Positions 1-8,903 are shown, numbered from the stretch's first letter. The stretch is DNA of 64,000 bases from Curtobacterium flaccumfaciens (GCF_013359815.1 NZ_JABMCF010000032.1:1-64000); one strand, 5' to 3'. Program-made: numbers and translations. Notes: generated from the sequence alone by a model not told the origin.

Positions 1-1
1 C

Positions 2-154
2 CTCCAGCTCGAGGGCGACAACGCCATCCTCACCGGCACCACCGTCCACATCTCCGAAGACGCCGCCGGCCTGCTGAACAAGACCTTCGGCACCGACGCC
101 GTCAAGCGCGGCCTCCTCGTCGGCACCGCCACCATCACCGCCCAGATCAAGTAA
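2..154 (+). CDS. C-terminal end of an unidentified protein (5' end outside window)
   Basis: An open frame enters from the left edge and stops with TAA at 152-154, giving the last 50 residues. The segment alternates hydrophobic and small residues (for example LTGTTVHISEDAAGLLN and GTATITAQIK), which looks like the edge of a beta-rich repeat or secreted domain. I do not recognise the family. A strong hairpin follows 40 bp downstream, so this is the end of its transcript. Confidence 0.6.
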   Translation, partial: LQLEGDNAILTGTTVHISEDAAGLLNKTFGTDAVKRGLLVGTATITAQIK

Positions 155-196
155 CACCTGCCGCAACACCGCACCACGAGCACCACCGCACGACGC

Positions 197-234
197 GAAG
201 AGTCGCTCCGCCGATCAGGGCGGAGCGGCTCTTC
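197..234. terminator. Hairpin terminator after the first gene
   Basis: A 16-bp inverted repeat (197-212 and 219-234, one mismatch) with a 6-nt loop lies between the first partial gene and the UvrA-like gene. There is only a short T run after it, as is common in high-GC actinobacteria. Confidence 0.6.
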
Positions 235-295
235 GTCGTTCGCGGTCCCGGCGGCGGTACTGCTTCTCCCAGTGGCCGAGCCTACGATCGAGCGA

Positions 296-2719
296 ATGCC
301 CGCTCCTCGCTCGACCCAGACCGACGACCGACCCGGGCCGGACGACTTCATCCGCGTCCGTGGCGCCCGCGAGAACAACCTGCGCGACGTCGACGTGGAC
401 ATCCCCCGCGACCGGATCGTCGCGTTCACCGGCGTCTCCGGCTCCGGCAAGTCCTCACTCGCCTTCGGCACCGTCTTCGCCGAGGCCCAGCGCCGGTTCC
501 TCGAGTCCGTCGCCCCGTACGCGCGGCGGTTGATCGCGCAGGGGTCCACCCCGCACGTCGACTCGATCACCGGACTGCCGCCCGCCGTCGCCCTGCAGCA
601 GCGTCGCGGTGCCCCGAGCTCCCGTTCCACCGTCGGCACCATGACCACGCTGTCGAACTCGATGCGCATGCTCTACTCGCGCGCCGGCACGTACCCGTCC
701 GGCGCCGACCGGCTCGAGTCGGACTCCTTCTCGCCGAACACCGTCGCCGGCGCCTGCCCCCGGTGCCACGGCATCGGGACCGCGCACGAGGTCACCGAGG
801 CATCGGCGGTGCACGATCCGTCGCTGAGCATACGCGACGGCGCGATCACCGCCTGGCCCGGTGCGTGGCAGGGCAAGAACCTGCGGGACGTCACCGCGGT
901 GCTCGGCTACGACATCGAGCGCCCGTGGCGTGAGCTGTCGCGCGAGGACCGTGACTGGCTGCTCTTCACCGAGGAACAGCCCGTCGTGCAGGTGCAGCCG
1001 AAGCGCGACCGCGTGGCCAAGCCATACAAGGGCCGGTTCTGGAGCGCTCGCCAGTTCGTGCTGCACACCCTCGCCGACTCGCAGAGCGAGACCCAGCGCA
1101 AGAAGGTGCTGCAGTTCGTCGAGTCCGGCCCGTGCGGGCTCTGCGGCGGCACGGGCCTGACCCGAGCCGCCCTCGCCGTGACGATCGGCGGCCACTCGAT
1201 CGCCGAGCTGAACGCGCTGCCGCTGACCGGCCTGGCTGAAGTCCTGCGCCCGATCGCAGCGATCACCGACGCGGCAGCGGCGACGTCGCGGGCATCGTCC
1301 GGCGAACACACCGAGGTCGCCGTGGCGATCTCCCGCGACCTGCTCACCCGCGTCGAGGTCCTGGTCGGCCTGGGTCTCGGGTACCTGGCGCTCGACCGCG
1401 CCACCCCGACGCTCTCCCCCGGCGAGAGCCAGCGGCTGCGGATCGCGACGCAGCTGCGCTCCGGCCTGTTCGGCGTCGTCTACGTGCTCGACGAACCGAG
1501 CGCCGGGCTGCACCCCGCCGATGCCGAGTCCCTCGTCGACGTCCTCGACGACCTGCGAGCCGGCGGCAACAGCGTCTTCGTCGTCGAACACGACATGAGC
1601 ATCGTGCGGCGAGCCGACTGGATCGTCGACGTCGGCCCTCGCGCAGGAACCGGCGGCGGCACCGTCCTGTACAGCGGCCCGGTCGCCGGCCTGGCCGAGG
1701 TCGAGGCGTCGGTCACCCGGCGCTTCCTGGAGCCCCGGCAGCCGACCGCCGACCGCGCCGTCCGGACCCCGATCGGCACGCTCGAACTCCGCGACCTCAC
1801 CCTGCACAACCTCCGTGGGCTCGACGTCGACCTGCCGCTCGGTGTCCTCACCGCGGTCACCGGCGTCAGCGGGTCCGGCAAGTCGTCGCTCGTCGGCGGC
1901 GTGCTGCCCGGAGTCGCGACGTCGCACCCGCTCATCGACCGCGTCGTGCAGGTCGACCAGAAGCCGATCGGCCGGACCCCCCGCTCGAACCTCGCCACCT
2001 ACACCGGCCTCTTCGACGCGGTCCGGGCCGCCTTCGCTCAGACCGACGAAGCGAAGGCCCGCGGTTGGGGCGCCGGGCGGTTCTCGTTCAACGTCGCCGG
2101 CGGCCGGTGCGAGGTCTGCCAGGGCGAGGGGTCGGTGTCCGTCGAACTCCTCTTCCTGCCCGGCAGCTGGGCCCCGTGCCCCGAGTGCCACGGCTCCCGC
2201 TACACCGCCGAGACGCTCGAGGTCCGGTGGAACGGGGCGTCCATCGCCGACGTCCTCGGCATGACCGTCGACGAAGCGGCGCCGTTCCTGGCGTCCCTGC
2301 CGGCAGCCGGACGCGGACTCGAGACCCTCCGCGAGGTCGGTCTCGGCTACCTGCGGCTCGGCCAGCCCGCTCCGGAGCTGTCCGGCGGCGAGGCGCAGCG
2401 CATCAAGCTCGCCACGGAACTGCAGCGTGCGCGGACCGGCCACACCCTGTACTTGCTCGACGAACCCACCACCGGCCTGCACCCGGCCGACGTCGAGCTG
2501 CTCACCGCCCAGCTCGCCCGCCTGACCGACGCGGGCAACACCGTCGTCGTGGTCGAGCACGCGATGGACGTCGTCGCGAGCGCCGACCACGTCATCGACA
2601 TGGGCCCGTCCGGCGGTGTCGAGGGTGGCCAGGTGGTCGCCTCTGGCACGCCCGCCGAGGTCGCCGCCTCGACGACCAGCCGGACCGCGCCGTACCTGCG
2701 GGACCAGCTCGGTCGCTGA
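296..2719 (+). CDS. UvrA-like ABC ATPase (short, DrrC/UvrA2 type)
   Basis: About 807 residues with two UvrA-type ATPase halves. The first half has Walker A GVSGSGKSS (about residue 46), zinc-finger pairs CPRC (about 155) and CGLC (about 280) and signature LSPGES (about 373). The second has GVSGSGKSS (about 522), CEVC and CPEC zinc ligands (about 604-630) and LSGGEAQR (about 695). It is shorter than housekeeping UvrA (about 950), as in UvrA2/DrrC proteins tied to DNA-damaging drug tolerance rather than core excision repair. I chose ATG 296; an in-frame GTG at 272 would add eight residues. A strong terminator follows, so it is probably a single-gene unit. Role in drug or damage tolerance is inferred from the family. 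Confidence 0.9.
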   Translation: MPAPRSTQTDDRPGPDDFIRVRGARENNLRDVDVDIPRDRIVAFTGVSGSGKSSLAFGTVFAEAQRRFLESVAPYARRLIAQGSTPHVDSITGLPPAVALQQRRGAPSSRSTVGTMTTLSNSMRMLYSRAGTYPSGADRLESDSFSPNTVAGACPRCHGIGTAHEVTEASAVHDPSLSIRDGAITAWPGAWQGKNLRDVTAVLGYDIERPWRELSREDRDWLLFTEEQPVVQVQPKRDRVAKPYKGRFWSARQFVLHTLADSQSETQRKKVLQFVESGPCGLCGGTGLTRAALAVTIGGHSIAELNALPLTGLAEVLRPIAAITDAAAATSRASSGEHTEVAVAISRDLLTRVEVLVGLGLGYLALDRATPTLSPGESQRLRIATQLRSGLFGVVYVLDEPSAGLHPADAESLVDVLDDLRAGGNSVFVVEHDMSIVRRADWIVDVGPRAGTGGGTVLYSGPVAGLAEVEASVTRRFLEPRQPTADRAVRTPIGTLELRDLTLHNLRGLDVDLPLGVLTAVTGVSGSGKSSLVGGVLPGVATSHPLIDRVVQVDQKPIGRTPRSNLATYTGLFDAVRAAFAQTDEAKARGWGAGRFSFNVAGGRCEVCQGEGSVSVELLFLPGSWAPCPECHGSRYTAETLEVRWNGASIADVLGMTVDEAAPFLASLPAAGRGLETLREVGLGYLRLGQPAPELSGGEAQRIKLATELQRARTGHTLYLLDEPTTGLHPADVELLTAQLARLTDAGNTVVVVEHAMDVVASADHVIDMGPSGGVEGGQVVASGTPAEVAASTTSRTAPYLRDQLGR

Positions 2720-2723
2720 CGCA

Positions 2724-2759
2724 GAAGTGCCCGCCAGGATCGCTCCTGACGGGCACTTC
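2724..2759. terminator. Bidirectional hairpin terminator
   Basis: A 16-bp inverted repeat (2724-2739 and 2744-2759, one mismatch, 4-nt loop) sits between two convergent genes, the UvrA-like gene and the 51-residue gene on the minus strand, so it can serve both. Confidence 0.7.
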
Positions 2760-2773
2760 GTGGCTGCCGCTGG

Positions 2774-2929
2774 TTACCGCTGGACCGCTTCCGGGGCGTC
2801 GTCGCGGAAGAAGTCGCTTCCACTGTGCGTGTAGCCGACCTCACCCGTCCGACGCCACTGCTTGCGGACGCGCTTGAAGGTGGTGATGCGTGCAGGTTCG
2901 ACGTTCTCGTCGCTCGTGTAGGCGCTCAT
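2774..2929 (-). CDS. Small conserved-looking protein, 51 aa, unknown
   Basis: ATG at 2929 is preceded on the minus strand by a good Shine-Dalgarno GGAG seven bases upstream, which decides this start. The 51-residue product is hydrophilic with a basic centre (FKRVRKQWRRTGEVGYTHSG) and no signal peptide or membrane segment. I do not recognise a function. It converges on the UvrA-like gene and shares the hairpin terminator with it. Confidence 0.6.
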   Translation of the reverse strand: MSAYTSDENVEPARITTFKRVRKQWRRTGEVGYTHSGSDFFRDDAPEAVQR

Positions 2930-3163
2930 GGCTGATCTCCCTGTGTGATTGGCCGTGGTTCCTTGGCCCCCCGGGATGGAGGCTAGCGAGGGGCTCGGAG
3001 GCGAGTTCGCAATCCGTCCCGGAACGTCCGTGGAACGCAATTCCGGCCGTGCCGAGAGCCGGGTCGCGCCCCTCCGGCACCGGGGCGGGCGTCCACGCCG
3101 AACGAGGATCCCCGCATGACCGGCTGCGATCATGGTGGCTTCGACCAGATCAGGAGGACGAGC

Positions 3164-3994
3164 GTGACCGCTGCGAACCGAGCCGTGATCATCGACGCAG
3201 GGGGCGACGTCACCGCCGACCTCGGCGATCGCTACGAAGCGGGCGCGCTGGTGGAGTGGGCGAGCGTGACGAAGACCGTGACCGCCGCCGCCGTGCTCGT
3301 CCTCCTCGCTGAACGGGACATCCCACGGGACACCCCCGCCCGGGACCTGTTGCCGGACGTCCCGGACGACGCCACCTACACGGTCGACGACTTGATCCGA
3401 CACCGCTCGGGCCTGCCCCGTGTGCACCAGGGCATGTCGGCCGGGATCGTCGGCGACCCGTACGCGGACGTGTCCGAGGCGGACATCACCCGTGCGCTGC
3501 GCCAGACCCCGACGACACCGGGTGAGCGGGACTACTCCAACCTCGGCTACGCGGTGCTCGGTCGGCTGCTCGAGCACGTCGCGCGGGAAGCATGGTCCAC
3601 GGTCGCCGAGCGGACGGTCCTGGCTCCGCTCGGGATCACCAGCGCCACCCTCGACCCGGCACCCGAACGACGAACCCTGCTCCGGTCGTGGCGGGGCCGC
3701 CCCCGTGACCCCTGGACCATCGGATCAGGTCCCTACGCACCGGCCGGCGGGATCTGGTCGACCATGTCCGACCTCTTGCGGTTCGGCGCGGGAATCGGAC
3801 GCATCGAGCCGGACTTCCTGGCGTGGGAGCACCGCGACGGGCTGATCTGGCACAGCGGGCAGACACGGGACGCCGGCGTCTGTCTGCTCCGTCACGGCGA
3901 CGTCACGATCGCGTCGCACGCCCTCGGCGCAGCGCCCGGAGCCGCCGACCGGCTCGCCGTCCGACACCTCCGTGCCGTGGGAGTCGTCGCGTGA
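3164..3994 (+). CDS. Serine hydrolase, beta-lactamase class C / D-Ala-D-Ala carboxypeptidase-like
   Basis: 276 residues. The class C serine-hydrolase signature is present: SVTK (Ser34 nucleophile and Lys37), YSN at about residue 123 and HSG at about 229 in place of KTG. GTG 3164 has AGGAGG seven bases upstream, so I prefer it to the ATG at 3116. The family includes carboxypeptidases, esterases and true AmpC enzymes, so substrate is open. No signal peptide is visible and the protein is short, which argues against a secreted lactamase. It stands alone, convergent with the nucleosidase gene. Confidence 0.8.
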   Translation: MTAANRAVIIDAGGDVTADLGDRYEAGALVEWASVTKTVTAAAVLVLLAERDIPRDTPARDLLPDVPDDATYTVDDLIRHRSGLPRVHQGMSAGIVGDPYADVSEADITRALRQTPTTPGERDYSNLGYAVLGRLLEHVAREAWSTVAERTVLAPLGITSATLDPAPERRTLLRSWRGRPRDPWTIGSGPYAPAGGIWSTMSDLLRFGAGIGRIEPDFLAWEHRDGLIWHSGQTRDAGVCLLRHGDVTIASHALGAAPGAADRLAVRHLRAVGVVA

Positions 3995-4035
3995 GCGCCG
4001 GCACGCGAGCTGGCTGAGGGAGCGCTCGGGCTGAC

Positions 4036-4743
4036 TCAGGAACGCAGGCCGAGCACCAGGTCGTGGACCACGCGCGCTGCGCGTGCCGCGGCGTCGTCCA
4101 GGTGCTCACGGAACTCGGCGCCGTCCGGCGCGCAGAGGTCGCTGATGCACCGGACCGACACGAACGGCATGTCGTGCACGTGGGCGAACTGCGCGATCGC
4201 GGCCGACTCCATGTCGACCGCGGCCACCTCGGGGAACGCGACCCGGAGTGCGCGGGCACGGCCCTCGGTCACGAAGACCTCGCTCGAGCCGATCGTCGCC
4301 GACCGCAGCGGCCACGCGATGTCGGCGCCCATCGCGAGCTCGACGAGCCGGGCGTCCGGCGCGTAGCCGGTCGGCATGCCGGGGACCTGGCCCAGGGCGT
4401 AGCCGAACGCGGTGGCGTCGGCGTTGAGGTTGACGTACCGGTCGCCGACCACGACGTCACCGATGGCGACACCGTGCATGAGCCCACCGGCGGTCCCGAC
4501 GCTGATCACCGGGATGCCCGGGCCGAAGTCGTGGAAGCCGTGGGCAACGGCGGCCGTGGCGTTCGTGAAGCCGATGCCGCTGCGGCGCACGACGACCGTG
4601 GCGCCGCCGATGTCGAGCAGCTGGTGCGGGTCGTGGCCACCGACGGGGCCGTCGAGGACGGGGACACCGCCGAACAGGTCGGCGAAGGCCGAGACCTCTT
4701 CGCTCATGGCCGCGATGATGATCGCGACGGGTTGCTGCTGCAC
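4036..4743 (-). CDS. mtnN: 5'-methylthioadenosine/S-adenosylhomocysteine nucleosidase
   Basis: 235 residues, normal length for MTA/SAH nucleosidase (Pfs). Family landmarks are the N-terminal IIAAMSEEVSAF with the catalytic-base glutamate region, the GTAGGLMHGVAIGDVVVGDR loop, VDMESAAIAQ (substrate-binding Met-Glu) and SVRCISDL with the catalytic Asp. It cleaves the N-glycosidic bond of MTA and SAH to release adenine, in the methionine salvage / activated-methyl cycle. An MTA phosphorylase gene lies at 28.5 kb, so the cell may have two MTA-consuming enzymes. Confidence 0.9.
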   Translation of the reverse strand: MQQQPVAIIIAAMSEEVSAFADLFGGVPVLDGPVGGHDPHQLLDIGGATVVVRRSGIGFTNATAAVAHGFHDFGPGIPVISVGTAGGLMHGVAIGDVVVGDRYVNLNADATAFGYALGQVPGMPTGYAPDARLVELAMGADIAWPLRSATIGSSEVFVTEGRARALRVAFPEVAAVDMESAAIAQFAHVHDMPFVSVRCISDLCAPDGAEFREHLDDAAARAARVVHDLVLGLRS

Positions 4744-4800
4744 TGATCGATTCTCCCACGCCGGGCGCGCGCGGACGTGCAGGTCGGATGGTCGCGGTCG

Positions 4801-5757
4801 CTACCGGCGGGGGTCCTGGCGGGCCAGCTCGTCGGCGACGAAGGCGGCGAGCGCGTCGGCGCCGAAGTGGTCGTCGGCAGTGATGGTGACGACGGTGCCG
4901 GCGTCGTTGCCCGCCCCGGTCTCGTCGAACAGCAGCATCTGACCGTACGCACCGTGCAGCCGCCAGAGTCGGCCGGGACCACCCCACCCGGCCATCGCGT
5001 ACCGCTCGTAGCCGGGGCCGGTGCCCTCGCGCTCGACCCAGTCGGTGTGCATCGCGTCGCACCACCGCGCGCTGACGATCCGCTGTCCGTCGACGACCCC
5101 GCGGTCGCGGATCAGGCGTCCGATGCGGGCGAGCTCCTCGGTGCGGAGCGACAGTCCCTCGCCGCCGGCGACGAACCCGTTCGGGCAGCGTTGCCACTCG
5201 ACGTCCTGGATGCCGAGCGGCGCGAACAGTCGCTCGGTGACGAACGCGCCGACGTCGCCGACCCGGGTCTCGAGCACGCGCATCGCCGTGTAGGTGCTGG
5301 CGTTCGCGTACTGGAACACCCGGCCGCGGGACGGTCGCCGCAGGAACTCGGCCGCCAGGTCCGGCCAGTCCGTCAGCTCGGTCGCCGACCAGGGCATGTC
5401 GATCCCGCTGGTCATGGTGAGCAGGTGGCGGAGGGTGACCCGGCCGACGCCGTCACCGAGCGCGAGGCCGGTCTCCGCACCGAGGCCGGCGCCGACCAGG
5501 GACGTCGCGATCGGCTCGTCGAGGTCGACCAGGCCGTCGTCGGCGGCGATGCCGGTGGCCAGGACGCAGACGCCCTTCGCGGCGGAGTGGATCTCGCGTC
5601 GGACGTCGGGGGTCCAGTGGTGCTCGGCGAAGTCGTCCGCGGTGCCGTCGGTGCCCGGAGCCGCAGTCCGCGCGCGCACGTGGATGCCGTGTGCGGCGAA
5701 CCCGGTGGTGTCGATGTGCCGGACGACGGCGTCGAGGATGGTCGCGGCGGTGTGCAC
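4801..5757 (-). CDS. Serine hydrolase, beta-lactamase family (second copy type)
   Basis: 318 residues from GTG 5757, the first plausible start with a purine-rich stretch (GAGAGGATGGG) upstream. Motifs of the class C / penicillin-binding fold are SAAK (nucleophile Ser and Lys) after DVRREIH, YAN at about mid-protein, and HGAYGQ near the C-terminus. No signal peptide, so it is probably cytosolic and may be an esterase or amide hydrolase. It is not close in sequence to the serine hydrolase at 3.2 kb. Upstream and divergent lies the small membrane-protein gene at 5824. Confidence 0.8.
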   Translation of the reverse strand: MHTAATILDAVVRHIDTTGFAAHGIHVRARTAAPGTDGTADDFAEHHWTPDVRREIHSAAKGVCVLATGIAADDGLVDLDEPIATSLVGAGLGAETGLALGDGVGRVTLRHLLTMTSGIDMPWSATELTDWPDLAAEFLRRPSRGRVFQYANASTYTAMRVLETRVGDVGAFVTERLFAPLGIQDVEWQRCPNGFVAGGEGLSLRTEELARIGRLIRDRGVVDGQRIVSARWCDAMHTDWVEREGTGPGYERYAMAGWGGPGRLWRLHGAYGQMLLFDETGAGNDAGTVVTITADDHFGADALAAFVADELARQDPRR

Positions 5758-5823
5758 AACCCCATCCTCTCGTGGCCGAGCGGCTGCGGGCACGAGCAGG
5801 GGCCGCCGCGTACCGTCCGGTTC

Positions 5824-6156
5824 GTGTCCGACGAACAGCCCCGCCGCCCCGATCCCACCCGCGTCGGCGACCAGCCCGCACTCCGGACGGCGTCGGGCTC
5901 GAACTGGCTCGTGTGGGGAGCCGTCACGGCCGTGATCGTCGCCGCGGTGATGGTCCTCATGGCGATCCGGGCGCCGGCGATCGGCTGGCCGGCGCTCGTG
6001 CTCGTCGTCGTGTTGTTCGTGACGATGGTCGTGGTGCGGGCCGCCGTCCGGCCGCAGCGCACCCGACTCGTCACCCTGGCCCTGCTCGACCTCGGCATCG
6101 TGGTCGTCGGACTGGTGGCGACCCTGGCGGTCCTGTACTCGACGCCGGTCGGTTGA
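5824..6156 (+). CDS. Small three-helix membrane protein, unknown
   Basis: 110 residues from GTG 5824. A hydrophilic N-terminus of about 25 residues is followed by three hydrophobic helices: WLVWGAVTAVIVAAVMVLMA, a second starting WPALVLVVVLF, and a third around LLDLGIVVVGLVATLAVLY. No catalytic motif is visible. The ribosome binding site is weak, and the start is chosen because it immediately precedes the host-like coding region divergent from the serine hydrolase. Function unknown. Confidence 0.65.
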   Translation: MSDEQPRRPDPTRVGDQPALRTASGSNWLVWGAVTAVIVAAVMVLMAIRAPAIGWPALVLVVVLFVTMVVVRAAVRPQRTRLVTLALLDLGIVVVGLVATLAVLYSTPVG

Positions 6157-6172
6157 TGCCGCGATGGCATGT

Positions 6173-6187
6173 TGATAACAGTTCTCA
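6173..6187. promoter_or_regulatory. Fur/Zur-type 7-1-7 operator candidate
   Basis: TGATAAC-A-GTTCTCA is a 7-1-7 palindrome with one mismatch, the layout used by the Fur family (Fur, Zur, PerR; textbook core TGATAAT-N-ATTATCA). It lies 77 bp before the start of the oxidoreductase gene and just after the preceding gene. Which metal is sensed cannot be told from the site alone. Confidence 0.5.
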
Positions 6188-6263
6188 CTAAGATGGTGTG
6201 CAGCGACCACACCACGGTGGCCGTTCCATCGACGCAGCTGCAGCTGCTGGGAAGACCGACCCC

Positions 6264-7391
6264 ATGCCAGCACCACACCCCACCGAGACCCTCGACGCCC
6301 TCGTGGTCGGAGCCGGACCGGCCGGCGTCGGCACCGGCCTGGCACTCCACGCCGTCGACGGCCTGCTGTTCGGCGTCGTCGAACGCGGCGTCGTCGGGGA
6401 CACGTTCCGTCGGTGGCCGGAGCACCAGCGGTTCCTGACGCCGTCCTTCACCGGCAACGGGTTCGGGGCGACCGACCTCAACGCGGTCCACCCGCGCACC
6501 TCACCCGCCTACAGCCTGGGGACCGACTACCCCTCCGGGCCCGAGTACGCCCGGTACCTGCGGGGCGTCGTCGCGGCCTTCCACCTGCCGACCCTGCTCG
6601 ACACCGAGGTCGAGCGCATCGAGCCGGACGACGACGGCTTCCGCGTGACCACGAGCCGCGGCCCCGTCATCACCCGGAACGTGGTCTGGGCCGGCGGCGA
6701 GTTCTCCGACCCGATCCTGCCCCGCTGCGCCGGCACCTCGCTCGGGGTGCACGCGTCCGCCGAGGCAGCCTGGGTGGCGCGGTCCGGACACGTGGTGGTC
6801 GTGGGTGGCTTCGAGTCCGGCATCGACCTGGCGTGCCACCACGTCGAACAGGGGGCGACGGTGACGGTCGTCGACCCGTCCCACCCCTGGGACGCCGGCA
6901 GCGGGTCGGACCCGTCGTTCCGCCTCGCCCCGCGGACCCGTCAACGGCTCGGGGCCGCGCGGGCCAGCGGACGCCTCACCCTGGTCGACGACGGCCAGGT
7001 CACCGGCATCAAGCGGTCCGGAGACGGGTTCACCGTCGGCGTCGCCGGTCGGACCGCCCTGGTCGCGGACGCGCCACCGATCCTCGCTACCGGGTACGGC
7101 CCGGGGCTCGGACCGGCCGCGAGCCTGTTCGACACCCGCGCGGACGGATGGCCACTGCTCACCGAGGACGACGAGTCGACCACCACGCCCGGGCTGTTCC
7201 TGGCCGGCACGGCGCTCCGGCACGGTGGGCTGCAGTTCTGCTTCGTGTACAAGTTCCGGCAGCGGTTCGCCCACGTCGCCCGCGTCATCGGCGAACGAGC
7301 AGGGCGCGACTGCGGCGCCCTGCAGGAGTGGGACGACGCCGGGATGCTCACCGACGACCTGAGCTGCTGTGGTGTCGAATGCGCGTGCTGA
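6264..7391 (+). CDS. FAD/NAD(P)-dependent oxidoreductase (ArsO-like), Cys-rich tail
   Basis: 375 residues from ATG 6264. The N-terminal FAD Rossmann motif is VVGAGPAGVGTG, a second dinucleotide motif is VVVGGFESGIDLA in the middle, and ATGYGP near residue 275 is typical of flavin monooxygenase-like proteins. The C-terminus ends DDLSCCGVECAC, a cysteine cluster that could bind a soft metal. Its stop overlaps the start of the ACR3/bile-acid-symporter-like gene (TGATG), so the two are translationally coupled. ArsO proteins next to arsenite efflux pumps are the closest known arrangement; the Fur-type operator upstream suggests instead, or in addition, control by metal ions. Substrate unknown. Confidence 0.75.
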   Translation: MPAPHPTETLDALVVGAGPAGVGTGLALHAVDGLLFGVVERGVVGDTFRRWPEHQRFLTPSFTGNGFGATDLNAVHPRTSPAYSLGTDYPSGPEYARYLRGVVAAFHLPTLLDTEVERIEPDDDGFRVTTSRGPVITRNVVWAGGEFSDPILPRCAGTSLGVHASAEAAWVARSGHVVVVGGFESGIDLACHHVEQGATVTVVDPSHPWDAGSGSDPSFRLAPRTRQRLGAARASGRLTLVDDGQVTGIKRSGDGFTVGVAGRTALVADAPPILATGYGPGLGPAASLFDTRADGWPLLTEDDESTTTPGLFLAGTALRHGGLQFCFVYKFRQRFAHVARVIGERAGRDCGALQEWDDAGMLTDDLSCCGVECAC

Positions 7392-8413
7392 TGCCGGCAC
7401 CGCGGCCCGCCCGCCCCGCCGGTGCACGACTCTGGGCAACCCCCGCGATCGTCGGCGGCGCCATCCTGCTCGGGTCGGTGATCGGCGGCGTCTCGCCCTC
7501 GGCCGGCGACGCGATGGGCTCGGTGGTGGACGCGTTGGTGATCACCCTGGTCGTCGCCCTGTTCGTCGACGTCCCCCTGCACCGCCTGCCACGGACGCCC
7601 GGCGCCTGGAAGGTCATCGGCATCGCCTGGAGCATGAACTTCCTGCTCGCCCCGCTCGTCGCGTTCCTGCTCACGCGCGTGGCCCTGCCCGGACACCCGG
7701 CCGTGCAGCTCGGCGCGATGCTGTACTTCCTGGCGCCCTGCACCGACTGGTTCCTGGCGTTCACCCGCCTGAGCGACGGGGACACCGCCGTGGGGGCGAC
7801 CCTGCTGCCGATCAACATGGTCACCCAGCTGCTGCTGTTCCCGGTGTGGATCACGGTCCTGGGCGGCAACGCCGGCATCGACGCCGTGGGCACCATCGGC
7901 ACCCTGCTGCAGTGGTTCGTCCTGCCCGCCGCGATCGCCGTGGTGATCCGCCTCGGGATCTCGCTCCTGCCGGACGGCGCTCGAGCCCGCGCCGCCGCCC
8001 TGCCCGGCCGCGCGGTCCCCTGGATCGTGGGCGCGATGGTCGCCGGGCTCTTCGCCTCGCACATCGGGCTGCTGCTGGCGAACCTGCCGGTGTTCGTCGC
8101 CGTGCTGGGGTGCGCGGTGGTCTTCTTCGCCGTCACGTTCATCGCAGCCGAGTGGGCGTCACGCCTCGCCGCCCTGTCGTACCCGCGGTCGGCGCTGCTC
8201 GCGATGACGACGGCGGCCCGCAACGCACCCCTGATGATCGGGCTGACGAGCGCCGCACTCCCCCACCAGCCGCTGGTCACCACGGCGATCGTCGTCGGCA
8301 TGCTCGTCGAGTTCCCGCACCTGCTCGCGGTCCGCCACCTGCTGCTGCGTCGGCGACGTGGTCAGCACGCCGGGCGACGCCTGCGCGGCACCGCCGCATG
8401 GGGGCACCCGTGA
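7391..8413 (+). CDS. Membrane transporter, bile acid:sodium symporter / ACR3-like
   Basis: About 340 residues with eight to ten hydrophobic helices and the ACR3/BASS family look, including FLAPCTDWFLAFTRLS in the fourth-helix region (ACR3 has a key Cys there) and TTAARNAPLMIGLTSAALP in the crossover region. I chose ATG 7391, which overlaps the oxidoreductase stop as TGATG; ATG 7379 is four codons upstream. ACR3 exports arsenite or antimonite, but relatives move other anions. The partner oxidoreductase and the metal-type operator support a metal(loid) or metal-chelate substrate. A 63-residue gene overlaps the 3' end. Confidence 0.75.
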   Translation: MPAPRPARPAGARLWATPAIVGGAILLGSVIGGVSPSAGDAMGSVVDALVITLVVALFVDVPLHRLPRTPGAWKVIGIAWSMNFLLAPLVAFLLTRVALPGHPAVQLGAMLYFLAPCTDWFLAFTRLSDGDTAVGATLLPINMVTQLLLFPVWITVLGGNAGIDAVGTIGTLLQWFVLPAAIAVVIRLGISLLPDGARARAAALPGRAVPWIVGAMVAGLFASHIGLLLANLPVFVAVLGCAVVFFAVTFIAAEWASRLAALSYPRSALLAMTTAARNAPLMIGLTSAALPHQPLVTTAIVVGMLVEFPHLLAVRHLLLRRRRGQHAGRRLRGTAAWGHP

Positions 8414-8601
8414 CGCACCGGGTCCGACTCGTCGTCGTCCCGACCGAGCGACGGGTGATCGAGACCGAGCACGACGACCGGCGGACGGCGCTCCTGCTCG
8501 CGCTGGGCCAGGTGCCGCTCGGGTACGCGGTCACCGACGTCGACGTGCTGCCGGAGCACGGGGACACCGAGTCCGACCCCGCGGAGCCGGGCCGACGCTG
8601 A
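8410..8601 (+). CDS. Small protein, 63 aa, third gene of the oxidoreductase-transporter operon
   Basis: GTG 8410 overlaps the transporter stop as GTGA, giving a 63-residue product beginning VTHRVRLVVVPTERRVIETE. It shows two short beta-rich stretches and no membrane segment or cysteine. I do not recognise it. The overlap argues that it is co-translated with the transporter and serves the same function. Confidence 0.55.
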   Translation: MTHRVRLVVVPTERRVIETEHDDRRTALLLALGQVPLGYAVTDVDVLPEHGDTESDPAEPGRR

Positions 8602-8609
8602 GCCGGCCG

Positions 8610-8903
8610 TCAGCGGCGGACGAGCACCCCGGCGACGAGTCGGAGCAGCAGGGCGACCACGCCGACCACGGCGATGCCGACCGACACGACCGTCGCCATC
8701 AGCAGTCGAAGGCCGTCCGGCACAGCCGTCTCGTCGGACGTGGGGAGGAACGCCGTCGCGACGAACACGCAGCCCGCGGCGACCAGGAACAACACCCCGA
8801 TGATCGTCACGGCCCGCAGCGCGGCCGGCGCCGGTTCGTGGTCACCCGGTCGAGCCGGACGAGCCCTGGCCCCCTCGGTCTCCCAGTCCGCCAGTTCCGT
8901 CAT
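8610..8903 (-). CDS. Small two-helix membrane protein, 97 aa
   Basis: ATG 8903 follows a strong GGAGGGGG ribosome binding site on the minus strand. The product has a charged N-terminus of about 30 residues, then helix one (VTIIGVLFLVAAGCVFVATAF) and helix two (LLMATVVSVGIAVVGVVALL), and ends with Arg-Arg. No known domain is recognised. It converges on the 63-residue gene with an 8-bp gap. Confidence 0.7.
   Translation of the reverse strand: MTELADWETEGARARPARPGDHEPAPAALRAVTIIGVLFLVAAGCVFVATAFLPTSDETAVPDGLRLLMATVVSVGIAVVGVVALLLRLVAGVLVRR

Noticed and set aside
455..2590. Long minus-strand open frame opposite the UvrA-like gene
   Set aside because: It mirrors the codon pattern of the real gene in a GC-rich genome; product is low-complexity Gly/Asp/Arg with no domain.
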